A stretch of 64,000 nucleotides of DNA, taken from NCBI GenBank assembly GCA_963576565.1, contig OY755038.1, forward strand, positions 207,053,013 to 207,117,012. The letters run 5' to 3'. Source of the stretch: Aspidapion aeneum. Taxonomy: Eukaryota > Arthropoda > Insecta > Coleoptera > Brentidae. Below the pieces are notes generated by a model. That model saw nothing but the letters and a program-made list of their open reading frames with translations, made no database searches and had not been told where the DNA came from. Position numbers and translations under genes: made by a program. Shown piece by piece: positions 29,395 through 41,839 of this stretch; positions within the stretch are counted from its first letter, which is position 1, and the number at the start of each line of letters is the position of its first letter.

Positions 29395-29550
29395 TTCTGA
29401 AGGGCATGTCTGCAGGAACCATTTTGTATAAAAATTATTAAAAAAAGTTATATAAACGGAATTAGGTTTTCGTTTTACAATATTTTAAAAATGCAATAAA
29501 TTATTATTATATTCTATGCTTCAGCCAGTATATAAGCTTATATGTAGGTT
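29395..29550 (+). pseudogene. ZIP-A 3' copy 8, right part
   Basis: Resumes with GGGCATGTCTGCAGGAACCATTTTG-type sequence (ISAGTILY codons, 29401-29425), then decays to a CAATATTTTAAAAATGC stretch and the TATGCTTCAGCC end. Confidence 0.55.
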
Positions 29551-29639
29551 TAGTACTAACCAAATTAAAAATTAAGGAACTAAAGAATAAATATTTGTTT
29601 TAAAATTAGTTTTTCAAAACAGAGTTTTCCTTAAAAATA

Positions 29640-29692
29640 ATCAGAAAATACCGCTGTAATAGAAGCGAAAATGATTTGTATTCGGTTTTGTA
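29640..29692 (+). pseudogene. ZIP-A 3' copy 9, left part
   Basis: Short loop remnant (AATAGAAGCGAAAATGATT) cut by the 2-kb TIR element. It continues after 31697. Confidence 0.4.
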
Positions 29693-29695
29693 GCA

Positions 29696-31696
29696 TATAG
29701 TTCGGGGCCTAAGCCGGAAATTTAGAAGCTTGTCTGCATTTTCGCGTACCATGACGAAATTTGGCACAGAGTTAGCAGACACCTAGGAATGCCATTCTAG
29801 AAGTGATGCTCCGATGGAACCCAGTGCAGGGCCAAGATACAGGGGCGTACTTTTTGTTTCTTTAGGATTATAGCTATGTAGCTTATAAATTGAAAAAAAA
29901 AATTAAATTAAACCTGACCAAGTCTTAATAAAAATTGATAACTTAAGTAATAGTGGAATTAAGTATCTAGAATTTTAAATTTTTAACATAATCTGCCATT
30001 TCTTGGGCACCAAAGCATACACTTTTAATAAAATTACGTAATTGCATTCTGTATAAGATTGGTTGTCAGAAGTGATAATTAAATAGATATTTGAGAAATA
30101 ATGATAATGCACATTATGTAAAAAATATTTTTTATAAAATTAGGGTTACTGTATTATTCATGAATAACTTTTTACTTAAAAAGAAAACGTTATAAAACAG
30201 TTTTTATTTATATATTTAAAAAAAATCGTTTGCTAGTACTGTATACTATGTGTATCTTTTAAAAATATTTTTTTTACTATAACCCACCTTAATTTTATTC
30301 TTGTTCCACCAATTTAGTGGGGGAAAAATATTAACATGTTGCCTTATAACTTAACCGACCTTTTTGATAATAACAAAGGTAACCATATTACCGAGTTTCA
30401 TTCAAATACCCTGTATGTTTTAAAGTCTCTAACTAACAGCTACATAGGCGATTTATACTTTAACTCTCTACTGTCTATTTTCTAATTTTATAAGTGCTGG
30501 AAATAATGTTTTACGTATTAAAAAAATATATATATATTGACAAAAGAAACACCCTGTATATTCTTGCAATTTCAAAGCTAAATTTAACAATGTACACCAT
30601 GTAAGAAAAACGTTCTTCTAAACGTTCTTCTAAACTGCATAACCGGTATGACCCAAAGTTTGAGACTACTACTTTTTACATAATTTTTTTAATATCACCT
30701 TGTATCTTTCAGCATATTACAAAATTACACAAACATTATTATTTGTGTCATAGCCTGTATTAAGCCGACAAATTGTGCCAAGTTTTATTGCAAAATTCTT
30801 ATTAACGCAGTAGCTAAAATAAATAATGTAAAAAACAGTAAAAATGACAGCAAAGTTGTTGTCGCCCAGTATATACATTCAGAAAAAGGTCATATTGTAG
30901 CGCTTATCAAATAAATAGAGTACGATAAATGGTTTATAAAAGATAATATAGTGATTGCAATGACATGTTTATTTGACATATCTAGAGTTATTTGAATTTT
31001 CAGCACTAAAATAAAAAATTACCAAAAACCTTTATTGGAAATTGATCATAAAAATGTTTTTTAAAAACAGCCTGTATTTTTAATAGTTCAACAAAATTTT
31101 CATTTTCTTTTCGTAAAATATAAATAAAAGCTAAGTATCTTTTATTTGGTATATATTTTTTGAAAATATCATTACGTCTAAGAAATCCACATACCTTTCT
31201 ATCTTTTTAGATTTTTTCAATTTACAATTATTAATTAAAACCCCCCTGTACTCCGACTCTGTATACGTCATACCAGTACATCAACACTTGTGTTAAAGAG
31301 AAACAATTAGTAAATTTTAGCAATTTATCTTGCATAACTAAATTTGGAATCTGGATTTTTTTTTTACTCAACACCCACACCATAAATTTTTCAAAAAAAA
31401 AATATTTTTTATTTCTTGGAAGAAAATGAAACTATATAATTTTTTTATCCCGTCAAATAAAAACGTATAGGTCCTTATAATTGGTGTCAAGTTTTATTGC
31501 TCTAGCTTTACATTTAAATTTTGTACAGAATTTTAATCAGATAGATGCAATTAAAAATCAAACTGTTTGCTCTGCACTGGGTTCGGGATGAGCACCACTT
31601 CGTAAAATAATACCATAGTGTTGTATTATAATTGTTCCAAGTTTCATTACGGTACGCAAAAATGCAGTCAAAAGTGGCTTAGGTTCCGGACTAATA
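29696..31696. mobile_element. 2-kb TIR element inside copy 9
   Basis: Inverted ends ATAGTTCGGGGCCTAAGCC and its partner (TATTAGTCCGGAACCTAAGCC-like on the other strand) with further inverted matches: TGCATTTTCGCGTACC and GGTACGCAAAAATGCA, GAACCCAGTGCAG and CTGCACTGGGTTC. The interior is AT-rich and has no ORF over 60 codons. Confidence 0.7.
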
Positions 31697-31885
31697 TAGA
31701 TATCGAAAGAATCAAGCTATCTTAGCAAAATAACTAAAGAAGCTTAAGAAATTTCAAACAGAAACTCAACGAAAAAACGAGCCGAAGTTTGCTATCTTTT
31801 TACTTCAGAGTTAGTATTCATTGTGCATCCATTTTCTTCTGAATAAGTTTAAAAGAATTAAATAAGCAAAACTAGGTTATACAAG
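31697..31885 (+). pseudogene. ZIP-A 3' copy 9, right part
   Basis: TATCGAAAGAATCAAGC, ACGAGCCGAAGTTTGCTATC and GTTAGTATTCATTGTGCATC match the ZIP-A loop, RAEVWYL and VSIHSAS codons. It fades out near 31885. This is the last copy seen. Confidence 0.65.
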
Positions 31886-32107
31886 TTGTCTCCATTCTTT
31901 ATTCTCTAACCCAATTTTCTCATAAATTTCATTTAACAGTTGACAAACTATATCTACAGTGAATAACTGCCAATAAATTGTTAAAACTAAGGATACTAAT
32001 CATAGAGCAAGCTCAATAGGAAGGCAAGATTTCGGAAAATCCACTTTCTAGAAGCATTTTATACTACTTTTTGCCACCTTGAAATTCTGACGGGGCTTAG
32101 ATATTCA

Positions 32108-32310
32108 ACATGGCGGCGAAATTTCAAATTGCCGCTGTGAAGCCCAAATTGACATTCAAAATATATATTTATAGACTATTATTGGTGGACTACTTTTGTT
32201 TACAACGCCTACTTGCTTTCACTATTTTCACTAAATGGCGGCGGAATTTTAAATTGCCGCTGAAAAGCCCAAATTGTCACAGGTGTACATTCAAAATATA
32301 TATTTGTATA
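32108..32310. repeat. Two-copy tandem duplication
   Basis: ATGGCGGCGAAATTTCAAAT to TTCAAAATATATATTT recurs about 125 bp later with mismatches. No coding role supported. Confidence 0.55.
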
Positions 32311-32334
32311 ATTAAAAAATAATAACATATAATT

Positions 32335-34005
32335 TTTTTTTAATGGCTGCAAAAACCTCTAAAAACCCCCCCAGACCCCCCAAAATCTGAAAGTTTGAGG
32401 TTTTTTCAAATTTTCTTAAAAACTAAGCTTCTAAGAGAAAAATGTATAATATACTTTATTGTAGGCATAAAAATTCCCTTTTCAACATGGTATAACTTAA
32501 TAAAGTTAGACTAATAACAAGCTCTCCAGCGGCGTCCGTTAATTGAAGTAATTAAAAAAAGTTGAAAAAATACCTATGTTTTTTACAAGATTTATTTAAT
32601 TTTTTTAAAAGCTAATATCTACAGAAAACCATGTATTACATTTTGGTATTAAATCGGTTTTATAAATAAAACTTCAGGGGCATCCGTAAATTAAATTAAT
32701 TTTGAAAAAACAGAAAATAAACCATTTTTGTTACACGTTTTATCTAATTTTCTCAAAAACTAAGCTTGACATGAAAAAACTTGTTCCACACTTTTTTGTA
32801 GACATGGAAATTTCCTTTTTAAAAATGTGAAATTCGGTGGGGTTTGACTTATAGCAAACTCTCCAGCGACGCCCGTCAATGGGGGTGTTTTCAACAAATC
32901 ATTAAAAAAAACATGTTTTTCATACGTTTTATTCAATTTTCTTAAAAACCAAGCTCTTTATCAAAAAAGGTGTCTGTCGCTCCAGTGGTGTTCTTAATTT
33001 AAAGATATTATTTAAGATCAATCCAAACTAATCAATTTTGGGTCTTATTAGCTTTTCGGTGGATAATAAAGAGCGGCGGATAAAAGGTCGAAAGTACAAA
33101 ATGTCGGAAATACAAAAGGTCGAAAGTACAAAAGGTCGAAAGTACAAAAGATCAAAAAACAAAAGGTCGAAAGTTCAAAAGGTCGAAAGTACAAAAGATT
33201 GAAAGTACGGCCACTTTATTTTTAGTTCGATATGCTTAAAAAAATAACCAAAAACACCTGTGTCAAAGTTACTACTGTTACTTTCTGCACAAAAATATTG
33301 CTTAGGGGGGGGGCCATGGCCCCTATGCCCCTCTCCTTATAACCACCGGTGTTTTTTTGCTTTAAAGAACTTACTTAGATAAATCAAAATATCTAATCTA
33401 ATCAAAAAACAGTTTATTTTAATTTGGAAACATTTTATTTTAGTAGGTATAAATTACGAATATTTTTGAAGTATTTATCATAACATTAACCTCACTTTGT
33501 AATATATCATTAAAAAATAAATTGTCTTATCCTCAATAAAGAATAAAGGCACATTTTTTTCTGGATATCTTAGTTAGAAAAGATATTTAAATATGCAAGA
33601 AAAACTGATTATTTTTGAAAATAAGTTTATATTAGTACGCCCCTGAAGCCTTGAATATAGCAACAACCCGACATTTTAATAAAGTTTTTAAAAGAAAATG
33701 TTATGTTCTACAATAAAGTATACACATATTTTTTCCTAAAAAGTGTAGTTTTTGAGAAAATTTTGAAAAATCTATAATAAACATGTTTTTTTCTAAATAA
33801 TCCTAATTTACGTACGCCACTGAAGCTTTTCCTAACCTTATTGACCAATACATCGTTGGAAAGGGAATTTTATTCTCCACAAAAAACTGTTCTTTGCAAT
33901 TTTTGATAAAAAGGTTAGTTTTCGAGAAAATTGCATAAAACTGAAAAAAAACTGCTTTTTGGGGGTTTGGGGGGCATTTTCTCCGTCCCTGTCGATTTTT
34001 CGAGT
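32335..34005. mobile_element. Foldback element with ~170-bp internal units
   Basis: The left arm holds about four units carrying TTTTCTTAAAAACTAAGC and a CTCCAGCGGCGTCCG-type phrase every ~170-180 bp (near 32400, 32590, 32750, 32930). The right arm has the complements (GTTTTTGAGAAAATTTTG near 33730, TAGTTTTCGAGAAAATTG near 33910, GTACGCCCCTGAAGCC near 33635). Outer ends AACCCCCCCAGACCCCCC and GGGGGTTTGGGGGG are complementary. Related to the foldback at 5530-7130. Confidence 0.6.
33076..33207. repeat. 16-bp minisatellite AAAAGGTCGAAAGTAC
   Basis: About eight near-consecutive copies of AAAAGGTCGAAAGTAC with point changes, at the centre of the foldback. The unit length equals that of the sub-repeats in the MULE-like TIRs. 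Confidence 0.8.
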
Positions 34006-35055
34006 TGGCAACAGAGATATTCGGATTCAGTTGGGTCAAATTAGGGGGAAATGGTCTGTTGCCAAAAAGTAATATGATTTGCTTCTAGACCGAAAACGGA
34101 AAGCCTTTTAAAATAATATGGTCTGACTAACAGTGCTACGTTGTTAATTGGAGTCTTAAAGCGTTATAGGCCGTGTTCCGCTCGCAAATGAGTGTCATTT
34201 TTAAACGTGAGAGGTGTACAACCAACAGGATTTAGGTAATAATGTAAATCGATCAATCTTTAATGTAGATTTTATTAATTCCATTTATTACGAAAACCGC
34301 TTAACCACTTCAATCAAAAATTTCTCGCAAAAATAATAAACAGAAGTGATATAGTTTTGGACTCTGGCTTTTAAAAGCTTTATATTTATTATTGGTTTAT
34401 TAAAAAATAAATTTTACCACGGATGTTTAGTTTTTAAAGTTAGCTTATACTTGGTAACATTGTTGATATAAAAATAAACGTATCGTTATTTTTTTTAAAA
34501 TTGTCATTTGTTTTTTGGGCTGCTCAATAAAACTTTACTTTGGAAAATTGTTTTAAGAAAGAAAAGAAAATCAAGAGATTTTTTCTAAAAAATAATTTAA
34601 CCAGACCTGACATATAGTGCAGAGGCTTGAAAAAAAAAAGCGGCTGTTATACGAAGAATCATGAAATTTGGCACTCTTATTCAATATGTCTTCAGGAACA
34701 CTGTGACGGCCATTTCTTCAAAATGGCGTAACAAAAATTATAAAAATTTAACTTTAACAATCAAGTCATATACTCGACTCGTTTCTATATACATAATTCG
34801 ATACTAAGGAATAATTGAGCTCTGCAGGTGAAAAACCATCATCGAAACATCAGAAAAATTAACAAAAGCAGACAATAAAAAAGCTCTTGATTTTCTTCTT
34901 CCTATAATAATTTTTTGCACGTAAATATCAAAAAACTAAGGATTTCATTCCTCAAATTAATTTTATTCTTGGACTAGACCGTCTTAATATTAGTACCAAA
35001 TTTGGTTAGCGTGGCTCTAACAGTAGATTATTATATAGATTATCCAAACTAGTAA
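34006..35055. other. Spacer, no feature recognised
   Basis: AT-rich; no ORF, TIR pair or tandem repeat could be supported. Confidence 0.4.
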
Positions 35056-35870
35056 GAACCTTTTATTTTGAAATTTGTATTGGAGAACTTGGCTTTACTT
35101 TTATCTCAATTCTTTTTGCGGAATGCCATTTTCGCGTACTAGACTTGTTCAATTGGATAATATTTAATTTTTAAAGTACTAAAATATACGGAATATTGTT
35201 CAAAACTTTTGCAATGCCTTACTTAAAATTTTGAGGTTTTTTAATTTTTTCCCATGGTCTTAGAATAGTTTCTATCAGCCTTCTAAAGCTTAGGTCTCTA
35301 GCGTTTCTCGAAGAATAAATTTACATTTATAGGAGAGGGAAGTAAATTAAAATGTTGTTGTTTTTAATTTTTCTTTCTATAGTTTTATCATAGTGTCTTT
35401 CAGTCTTAAAAAGCTCAGCTCTCTAGCGTTTCTGGAAGTAGGCAGTGTTACTTTTACATAACTTTACATTTATAGGAGAGGGGAGTAAATTAGAATATTG
35501 GGGTGTTCTAATTTTTTTATATAGCTTTATTAAAGTTACCATCGGCCTTCCAAAGATATGCTCTCCAGCGTGTCTGGAAGTGGGCAATGTTACTTTTACA
35601 TAACTTTACATTTACAGGGGAGGGAAGTAAATTAGAATTTTTGGGTGTTTTTTCCTATAGTTTTATCATAGTTCCTATCAGTCTGCCAAAGCTAAGCTCT
35701 CTAGCATTTCTGGAAGTGGGCAATGTAACTTTTACATAAGGTTACATGTATAGGGGAGGGGAGTAAATTAGAATTTTGGAATTTTTTGATCTTTTCCAAG
35801 GGTTTGGTCATAATTTCTATCAGTCTGCTAAATTTCAGCTTTGTAGCATGTCTGAAAGTACAGTAGAATT
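35056..35870. repeat. ~137-bp minisatellite with conserved leader
   Basis: A leader (AACTAGTAAGAACCTTT to TTTTGCAATGCCTTA) is followed by about five units of 125-141 bp. Each has CTCTCTAGCGTTTCTGGAAG, TTACTTTTACATAAC and GGGGAGGGAAGTAAATTA. The same leader and units recur at 63300-64000. Confidence 0.85.
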
Positions 35871-37120
35871 TTGATGATCTATACATGAGTGAATGCGTCA
35901 GTTAGTGAGTGGCAATTTCGACGTTTTATGAAATTTGGTAACTACTTTACTGCTTTATGGAAGTCCATGAAACTTGGAGGGGTTATTAACCCTATGAAGA
36001 TCTACGACTGTGCAAAGCTTGAGATTCGTAACTCATTCCGAAGTAGAGTTTTAGATAGGTCAATTACGGGCTGAAATGTTTCAAGAAAAGATGGGACGGC
36101 AGCGCAAACTTGGCGAGGCACTGCCGCACAATGGGTTATAAGGCGGAGCTAGCACGACATTAGCCCTGTATATGTTTTTTAGATTATGATAACCAAACTC
36201 ACCCAAATGTATTGCAGATAGTCCAGTTAATAAAAAAATGCACCTGATAAAAAAAGTCTTAATGTATTTCTCTCTAACAGAACCCCAAAATTGAAAAATA
36301 TTTTGGGAGAAAAATGTATGTATTTTTACAGTATTTTTAAATAAAAAAAATGATAATACAAACAGCACTTTTTGGGTATATGGGTATAAAGTGGACATAA
36401 GCAGTAACTGCACTTTTAAAAACTACTAGTAATTTTCTAATTCCAAAACCCTTTTTATGGTTAAAATTTTTTGAAATATATTACGTTTATTTTCATCTTT
36501 ATTTTTCTTTGTAAAGCCTGCAGAAACAAGCTTAGCAAGGCTTAGTAAAATCTCCACCAGAATATTAGAGAGAGGGGTCTATTTGACGAAAAAAACAAAA
36601 AATTTGCTGCCCCTGCCTTTTGGGGGTAGCCCTAAACACTGCCATGTACGTGGTCTTTATACAGTGTATCAGCCAAATGGTATAAATTCGACAGCGGATT
36701 GAATTTAGATTTTTCCGAAAAGTCCAAAAGTACTTCGACTAAGATTTTTAACGTGCAATATTTCTGTTCGAAATTTTTTTGTATAGACCCCCTGTAAAAA
36801 GGTCTACTCGCATAAAACTTTTTTAGATAACCCCATTTGTGACACCTTGCTCGATAGCTTATCAAAAAAGAAAAACGATAAACTACTTTTTTTTGACACC
36901 TGTCAAATTTTAAAAAAAGCTAACCTTTACTTTTTTGCTATTTTTAGGCAATAAAAAATATCCTTTTAAGTAAAATTTATAATTTAATTAAAAAACTTAA
37001 GTAAAAAGTTAGTAACATCTAACCTGTTTTGTAACTGGTAGACCCAACTTGTGAAAACTTGTTCGAAAGCTTATTAAATTAGAAAAAATATGGTACGTGA
37101 TCCTAAACCCCGAAAACCCC
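35871..37120. other. Spacer, no gene supported
   Basis: Open frames of 60-110 codons on both strands show no domain. TACAGTGTATCAGCCAAA near 36660 could be the end of an unrecognised element. Confidence 0.35.
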
Positions 37121-37124
37121 TCCA

Positions 37125-37745
37125 CTATCCTTAAAGGTGGAGAGTTTCCAACTTTAGAGCTTTACAATATTGTATTGTCGCCGTAACTATAAATCCATAC
37201 CAAATGTGATGTTGATCGGATATGTACAAGTTGGTCAAAATTGACTTACAAGAAGGACAAGGGCGGCGTCAATTTCACAATTGTAAAAATATAATTAAAA
37301 ATTCGTGATCCCTATCCCCAAAAGTCCCTACATAGCAATTTTGAACAAAATCGGATATACTTAGATGGTCCCTTTCCACCCTCTACAAAGGGGTGAGGGG
37401 TTGCCAACTTTAAAGCATTATAATATTGTATTGTATTGGCACTGTAACTTATAATAACTAAGTCCACAACAATTTTTATGTTGATCAGATATGTACAAGA
37501 TGGTCAAAATTGTCCAAGGGGGAGGGGGGCGTTACTTTCACAATTTTAAAAATCTAATTAAAAATTCTTGATCCCCATCCCCAAAAGTCCCTGCATACCA
37601 ATTTTGAACGATATCGGACATACTTAGATAGTAGCCCCCCTCCAGCGTTTTCAAAGGGGGGGAGCTGTGAACTTCATAATATCAGTATATTGTATTGTCA
37701 TCGGAACTTTACCAAATTTGAAGTTGATACGATGTCTAGAAGTGG
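37125..37745. repeat. ~257-bp tandem repeat, about 2.5 units
   Basis: The phrases TTATAATATTGTATTG (near 37155, 37415, 37680), GATATGTACAAG and CCCCAAAAGTCCCT recur with a period near 255-260 bp. Confidence 0.7.
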
Positions 37746-37799
37746 GTTAAAACTGAGTTAAAATTGAGTGTCGCGCTAGTCCTCTCATATAATCCATTA

Positions 37800-38713
37800 G
37801 CTGGCCATACACACAAAGGTTGATCCGTCGGTTTGGAACGGCACAGATAAGTCTGACCGTTTTATCCGTAACGGTTTAAAACTGCTGCAGTCCACTAACA
37901 CAAATCGATCCTTCATATCGGTCTGTGGCAGACATAAACGCGCGTTAGTGGGCTAAAACTCAAAATTTATCTGCCGGTTTAACCAAAACTGTGGAATTTC
38001 GTCAAGTCGAAAGTTTTATGCGGCACGGTATTTTAAGCATAGTGTATGTAAAATGTTTTGTGCTAAAAAGAAGCAGGCTCTGTGCATGGGAATGATTATT
38101 AATATGGAAATAATGCATAGTTGTGTAAAAAAGAGGCGTTCCAAGTGGGTTAAAAGTTATTTGCTTACGAGGAAACTATTTAGCCATGACCTTCTATTAA
38201 AAGAGTTAAGAGAAAATGATCCAGACAATTTTAAAAATTATTGAAGAATGGATATTAACACTTATGACCTTTTATTAAATTTGGTAAGAGAAGATATTAC
38301 GAAACAAGATACCCAAATGAGAGAAACCATTGGACCAAAACAGCGATTAAATGCTGCCCTTCGTTTCCTTCCCACGGGAAGATCATATGAAGATCTGAAA
38401 TTTTCAGTGGGAATTTCTGCACAGCCACTTGGTTATATCATTCCGGAAACATGTGCCATAATATTCAATAAATTAAAGAGAGACTATATAAACGGTCTGT
38501 TATCCCTGGCACAGTCTAAACCGACAGACAAGTCTGCGACGATTAAAATATCGAGCGCGGAACCCACAAGTTTTGCCCGCCGGTCTGAACTCACAGATAA
38601 ATCTGTACCGGCTATAACTGGCGCGTGGAATGTCCACTAATTAAAAGACAAATCCGCCAGTTTGAACCGCGCCGTTCCAAACCGGCGGATCAACCTCTGT
38701 GTGTATGGCCAGC
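37800..38713. mobile_element. Internally deleted PIF/Harbinger element
   Basis: 43-bp TIRs start GCTGGCCATACACAC and match almost perfectly. The flanks are TTA (37797-37799) and TTG (38714-38716), fitting the 3-bp TWA-type duplication of PIF/Harbinger with one change. Inside is the first part of a HARBI1-like transposase. Subterminal CGGTTT and GACAGA motifs recur. Confidence 0.85.
38053..38520 (+). pseudogene. Harbinger transposase N-terminal fragment
   Basis: KKRRSKWVKSYLLTRKLFSHDLLLKELRENDPDNFKNY, one in-frame stop (TGA at 38242-38244), then RMDINTYDLLLNLVREDITKQDTQMRETIGPKQRLNAALRFLPTGRSYEDLKFSVGISAQPLGYIIPETCAIIF. This is the N-terminal part of PIF/Harbinger (HARBI1-type) nucleases. It then runs into the right terminal repeat. 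The DDE catalytic domain is deleted, so no activity is possible. Apart from the single stop the frame is intact, which suggests the copy is young. Confidence 0.85.
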
Positions 38714-38716
38714 TTG

Positions 38717-40539
38717 TGTGCCGTGCCCACAGATAACAGTTTTAATTTTTTTCTCATAATATAGCTCAAATTACTATGTTTTTTGCAATGTTTTTCTGAT
38801 TATCGCTTATATCCTGAAAAAAATCGAATCCTAGAGAAGAGTCTAAAAATCTTAAAAATCTAAAAGTGTCTCATTTTTACACCAGTTGACCCTAGCATAA
38901 AATATGATATTATAAGGCATCGGGCCCCTCTAAAGACCTTGGCCCCACCAATACAATTTTCTTGGTGCGCCACTGAAACTATGCATGGTAGTTATCGATT
39001 AGAAAAACGTTTTTCTTGGAAAAAAATGCCCCACCCTATACTAATAACTTATCGATTTACTTTTGAACTAATAAATTAAATGGATGTCCCTATCAAGTTG
39101 TCAGTATCTAGGTATGTAGGATGCCTAAAGTAAACAGTCTGTGGAGATATTGAAAGGAAAGTTTCAACTTTTTTATTATTACGCAAACTATTGGAAATGC
39201 AAGAAAGCATATCGCAGCCAACGGGAAAAAAAAATCGGACTCGATCCGAGTTATTAGGATGAAATAAAGTGAATATTTTGAGGTGGTAATGGTTTTTCTC
39301 CGTTCTCAGGGAAACGGGACATCGTAAAAAGTCCTATCCCTATTCTAAAATTTACCGAGAAAAATCGAGAAAACGGGTTTTAGATTTTTGAATTTAATTT
39401 TTCACATTTTTCCTTTGTTTTCCAGGAAATTTGGTAAAACCTTACCTTTAATATGTCTTTATCAGGTTAATGACTGATGCGTCGTGATCGTAAAGGATCA
39501 GGGATCAGGTGCTTAAGAGGTTTTTGGAGTTTAGAGGCCAAAGAACTCCCTGATAGATTTCGTCAAAGTGAAAAATGCCGACAATGGGTGGCGCTGCTGC
39601 TAGTAAAATCTCTAATATACTCGGTAGAAAACCCTTGCAAGTCGCGTTTTAAAATTCGTGTAAAAAAGGCGTAAACCTAATGTAATTTTGACGTTGATAA
39701 AAATCACTTGAAAATAACGTAAAAACATTGCTGTTTTAATTTGATAACGGCGTTATTACAACGCAGTTTTTACCAACGGTTTTTTTTATAACGTTAAAGA
39801 ATTACCTATTAAGCTTGTTTCCATATATGAAATAAACGTTTTTTTCTAGCAGCTTTTAAAATAAAAAGCTATAGTTAATGTCACGATATTGTTAACTTTA
39901 ATAAACCATTCGTTTGTGTATATAGAACAATATTATTTGGTTAAGTTAACAAAATTTTTATTAACTATACAGTTCCTTTTTTTGTGTAAAAAATGGTTTT
40001 TTTAAATTTTTTTCTTGAAAAATTTAAAAAGTTTTAAAAAATTTCTTGTTACAAAAGATTATACCTTTTTATTGCCTATAAACTGTTCCACCCATAAAAA
40101 GTCACCCCATTTTACAACAACTTGGATCGAGTCTAGTTTTATTTTCCTATTATCTGCAATAGATTTTCTTTAGTTTTCATGATGTAATTTTTTCCCTTAC
40201 AAAAGGTAAATTTGGTAAAAAGCTACTAAACTAGCAAAAAATGGCCGCAAAATGTACAATGAAAAAGTCAAGTGTCTCCAGTATCCTGAATAAACAACCT
40301 AATTCTGTTTCAAAGAAAGCTTTTACATTTTTAAACCAATTGCAAGTTCCAGTAAAATAAAAATTTTGACGCGAGACTATTGTTAACAAAATAATTACTC
40401 TATTTTCACTAATAATAAACTTTATTTTAACCCGTTTTGTGCTTGTTTAATATTTTTTTCAAACAGAAACCTCTAATAGACAAGGGCAGATAAAGTTGGA
40501 AAAAAGCTAAGTTGGTTGTCGTCACTTATTATTAAAAAA
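38717..40539. other. Spacer, no gene supported
   Basis: AT-rich. A solitary hAT-like end (GGTGCGCCACTG near 38970) and weak inverted motifs GACTCGATCCGAGTT (39238) and AACTTGGATCGAGTC (40122) were seen. Open frames carry no domain. Confidence 0.35.
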
Positions 40540-40547
40540 ACGCACAG

Positions 40548-40805
40548 CAGTGGCGGATTCAGGGGCACTTGCCCCCCCGAGAATTTTTTGAATATACAAA
40601 AAATTAGTAAAAAGTAATGTTTTTGCTAATAAAAATTCAAAATTTTTGCCTGCGGCGCATGAAAGTGTCTATTGTTGTTATTATAGAAATTACAACCACT
40701 GACTAATTCAATAAAATGCTGCTTAAAAAAATATATACCGTTTTTTACCAACAGAGAATGTCACCTAAAGTGCCCCCCCGAGAAGCACCTCTGGATCCGC
40801 CCTTG
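40548..40805. mobile_element. hAT-type MITE with perfect 8-bp target duplication
   Basis: ACGCACAG is duplicated at 40540-40547 and 40806-40813. Ends are CAGTGGCGGATTCAGG and CTGGATCCGCCCTTG, with CTTGCCCCCCCGAGAA and its partner AAGTGCCCCCCCGAGAA inside. Confidence 0.85.
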
Positions 40806-40813
40806 ACGCACAG

Positions 40814-41650
40814 CCAAAAATAACAATAGAATTGTCTGTGCGTCTTTCGGTGAAATAAACTCCTGAATTTTAAATGAATTTGTTCCAACCCTCGCGTCCT
40901 CATCATATAATTATCATTAAATATTTAAGTAAACAAAACGATAAATCGAAATCTACCAATTACAAGAAGTTTTTCGGAAACTTTTTGTGGATAAATAAAT
41001 CAACAACATTTAGTTCCACAGGAATAATGCGCAATATGTCTATTTCCATACCAAACCGGACATTGAAAAAAAAAGATTGAGTGTGTAATAAAAATCTTTT
41101 TATATTTTCCATCCTTTTGAAATTTAAAGTTTTTAAGCCTCTGTTAGATTTTAGTCTGTTTTCACTGGATTGTGTCGTTCTTCTTTGCCGAAATCATGAC
41201 AGCCGAATCTTCTTTTCCAAAAGCTTAGAAGTCTCATTTTGCGTTTATCCCATTTCTGGATGTTTTTCGTTCGTTCAATCTCCCGTAACTTTAGTCTTTT
41301 AAACAGAGACCTTTTTCTGTGGTTTTTTACAGAATGTGATGTTTCTTGAAAATTTATTTAAAATTCTGGATTTCAAATGGATAAATAACTACGTCTTACG
41401 ATTTAAATTTGATTTAGATAAGCTATTTAATTTATTCAGACTAAACTCTAACAAATCGCTGTTTTGATGTATCTTTTTCTGCAAAAAAGGTGCAACTAAT
41501 TACTCTAATTTAATAGTTCTGCTGATAGATGTTAACTTATGAGTTTAATTCTCTAATAATACCCGCAGTGGAAAGCACCCAACTCTTGAAAACTAATAAA
41601 ATATTTGGATAAAGAAAAAAGCCTCAAATTTTTGGACAGATCAGTTATTG
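40814..41650. other. Spacer, no gene supported
   Basis: AT-rich sequence. Two short frames (40874-41080 and 41081-41302) show no domain. Confidence 0.35.
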
Positions 41651-41839
41651 CATGGGCTTACCCAGGGAGGGGGCGGGAGCTCGCGGCCCGGGCCCCTCAA
41701 GCCTTAGATTTTTTTACATATTTTCCACATATTTCATAAAAAACACAAAAAATAGCTTAAAATTCGACATCATGAGGGTTCGCCCCCCCCCCCGCAAGAG
41801 GTCTCGGCCCCCCTTCACATATTCCTGGGTGTGCCACTG
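41651..41839. mobile_element. hAT-type MITE, sister of the 16138 copy
   Basis: Ends CATGGGCTTACCCAGG and CCTGGGTGTGCCACTG, flanked by GTTATTG on both sides. The interior, with C/G runs and TATTTTTTACATATTTTCC-like sequence, matches the 16138 copy in reverse. Confidence 0.8.

Noticed and set aside
33076..33207. Regular 16-bp repeats resembling a CRISPR array
   Set aside because: No spacers of constant length; units are contiguous and the context is a eukaryotic foldback element.
36081..36413. 110-codon minus-strand frame
   Set aside because: No recognisable domain, AT-rich composition and no supporting context.
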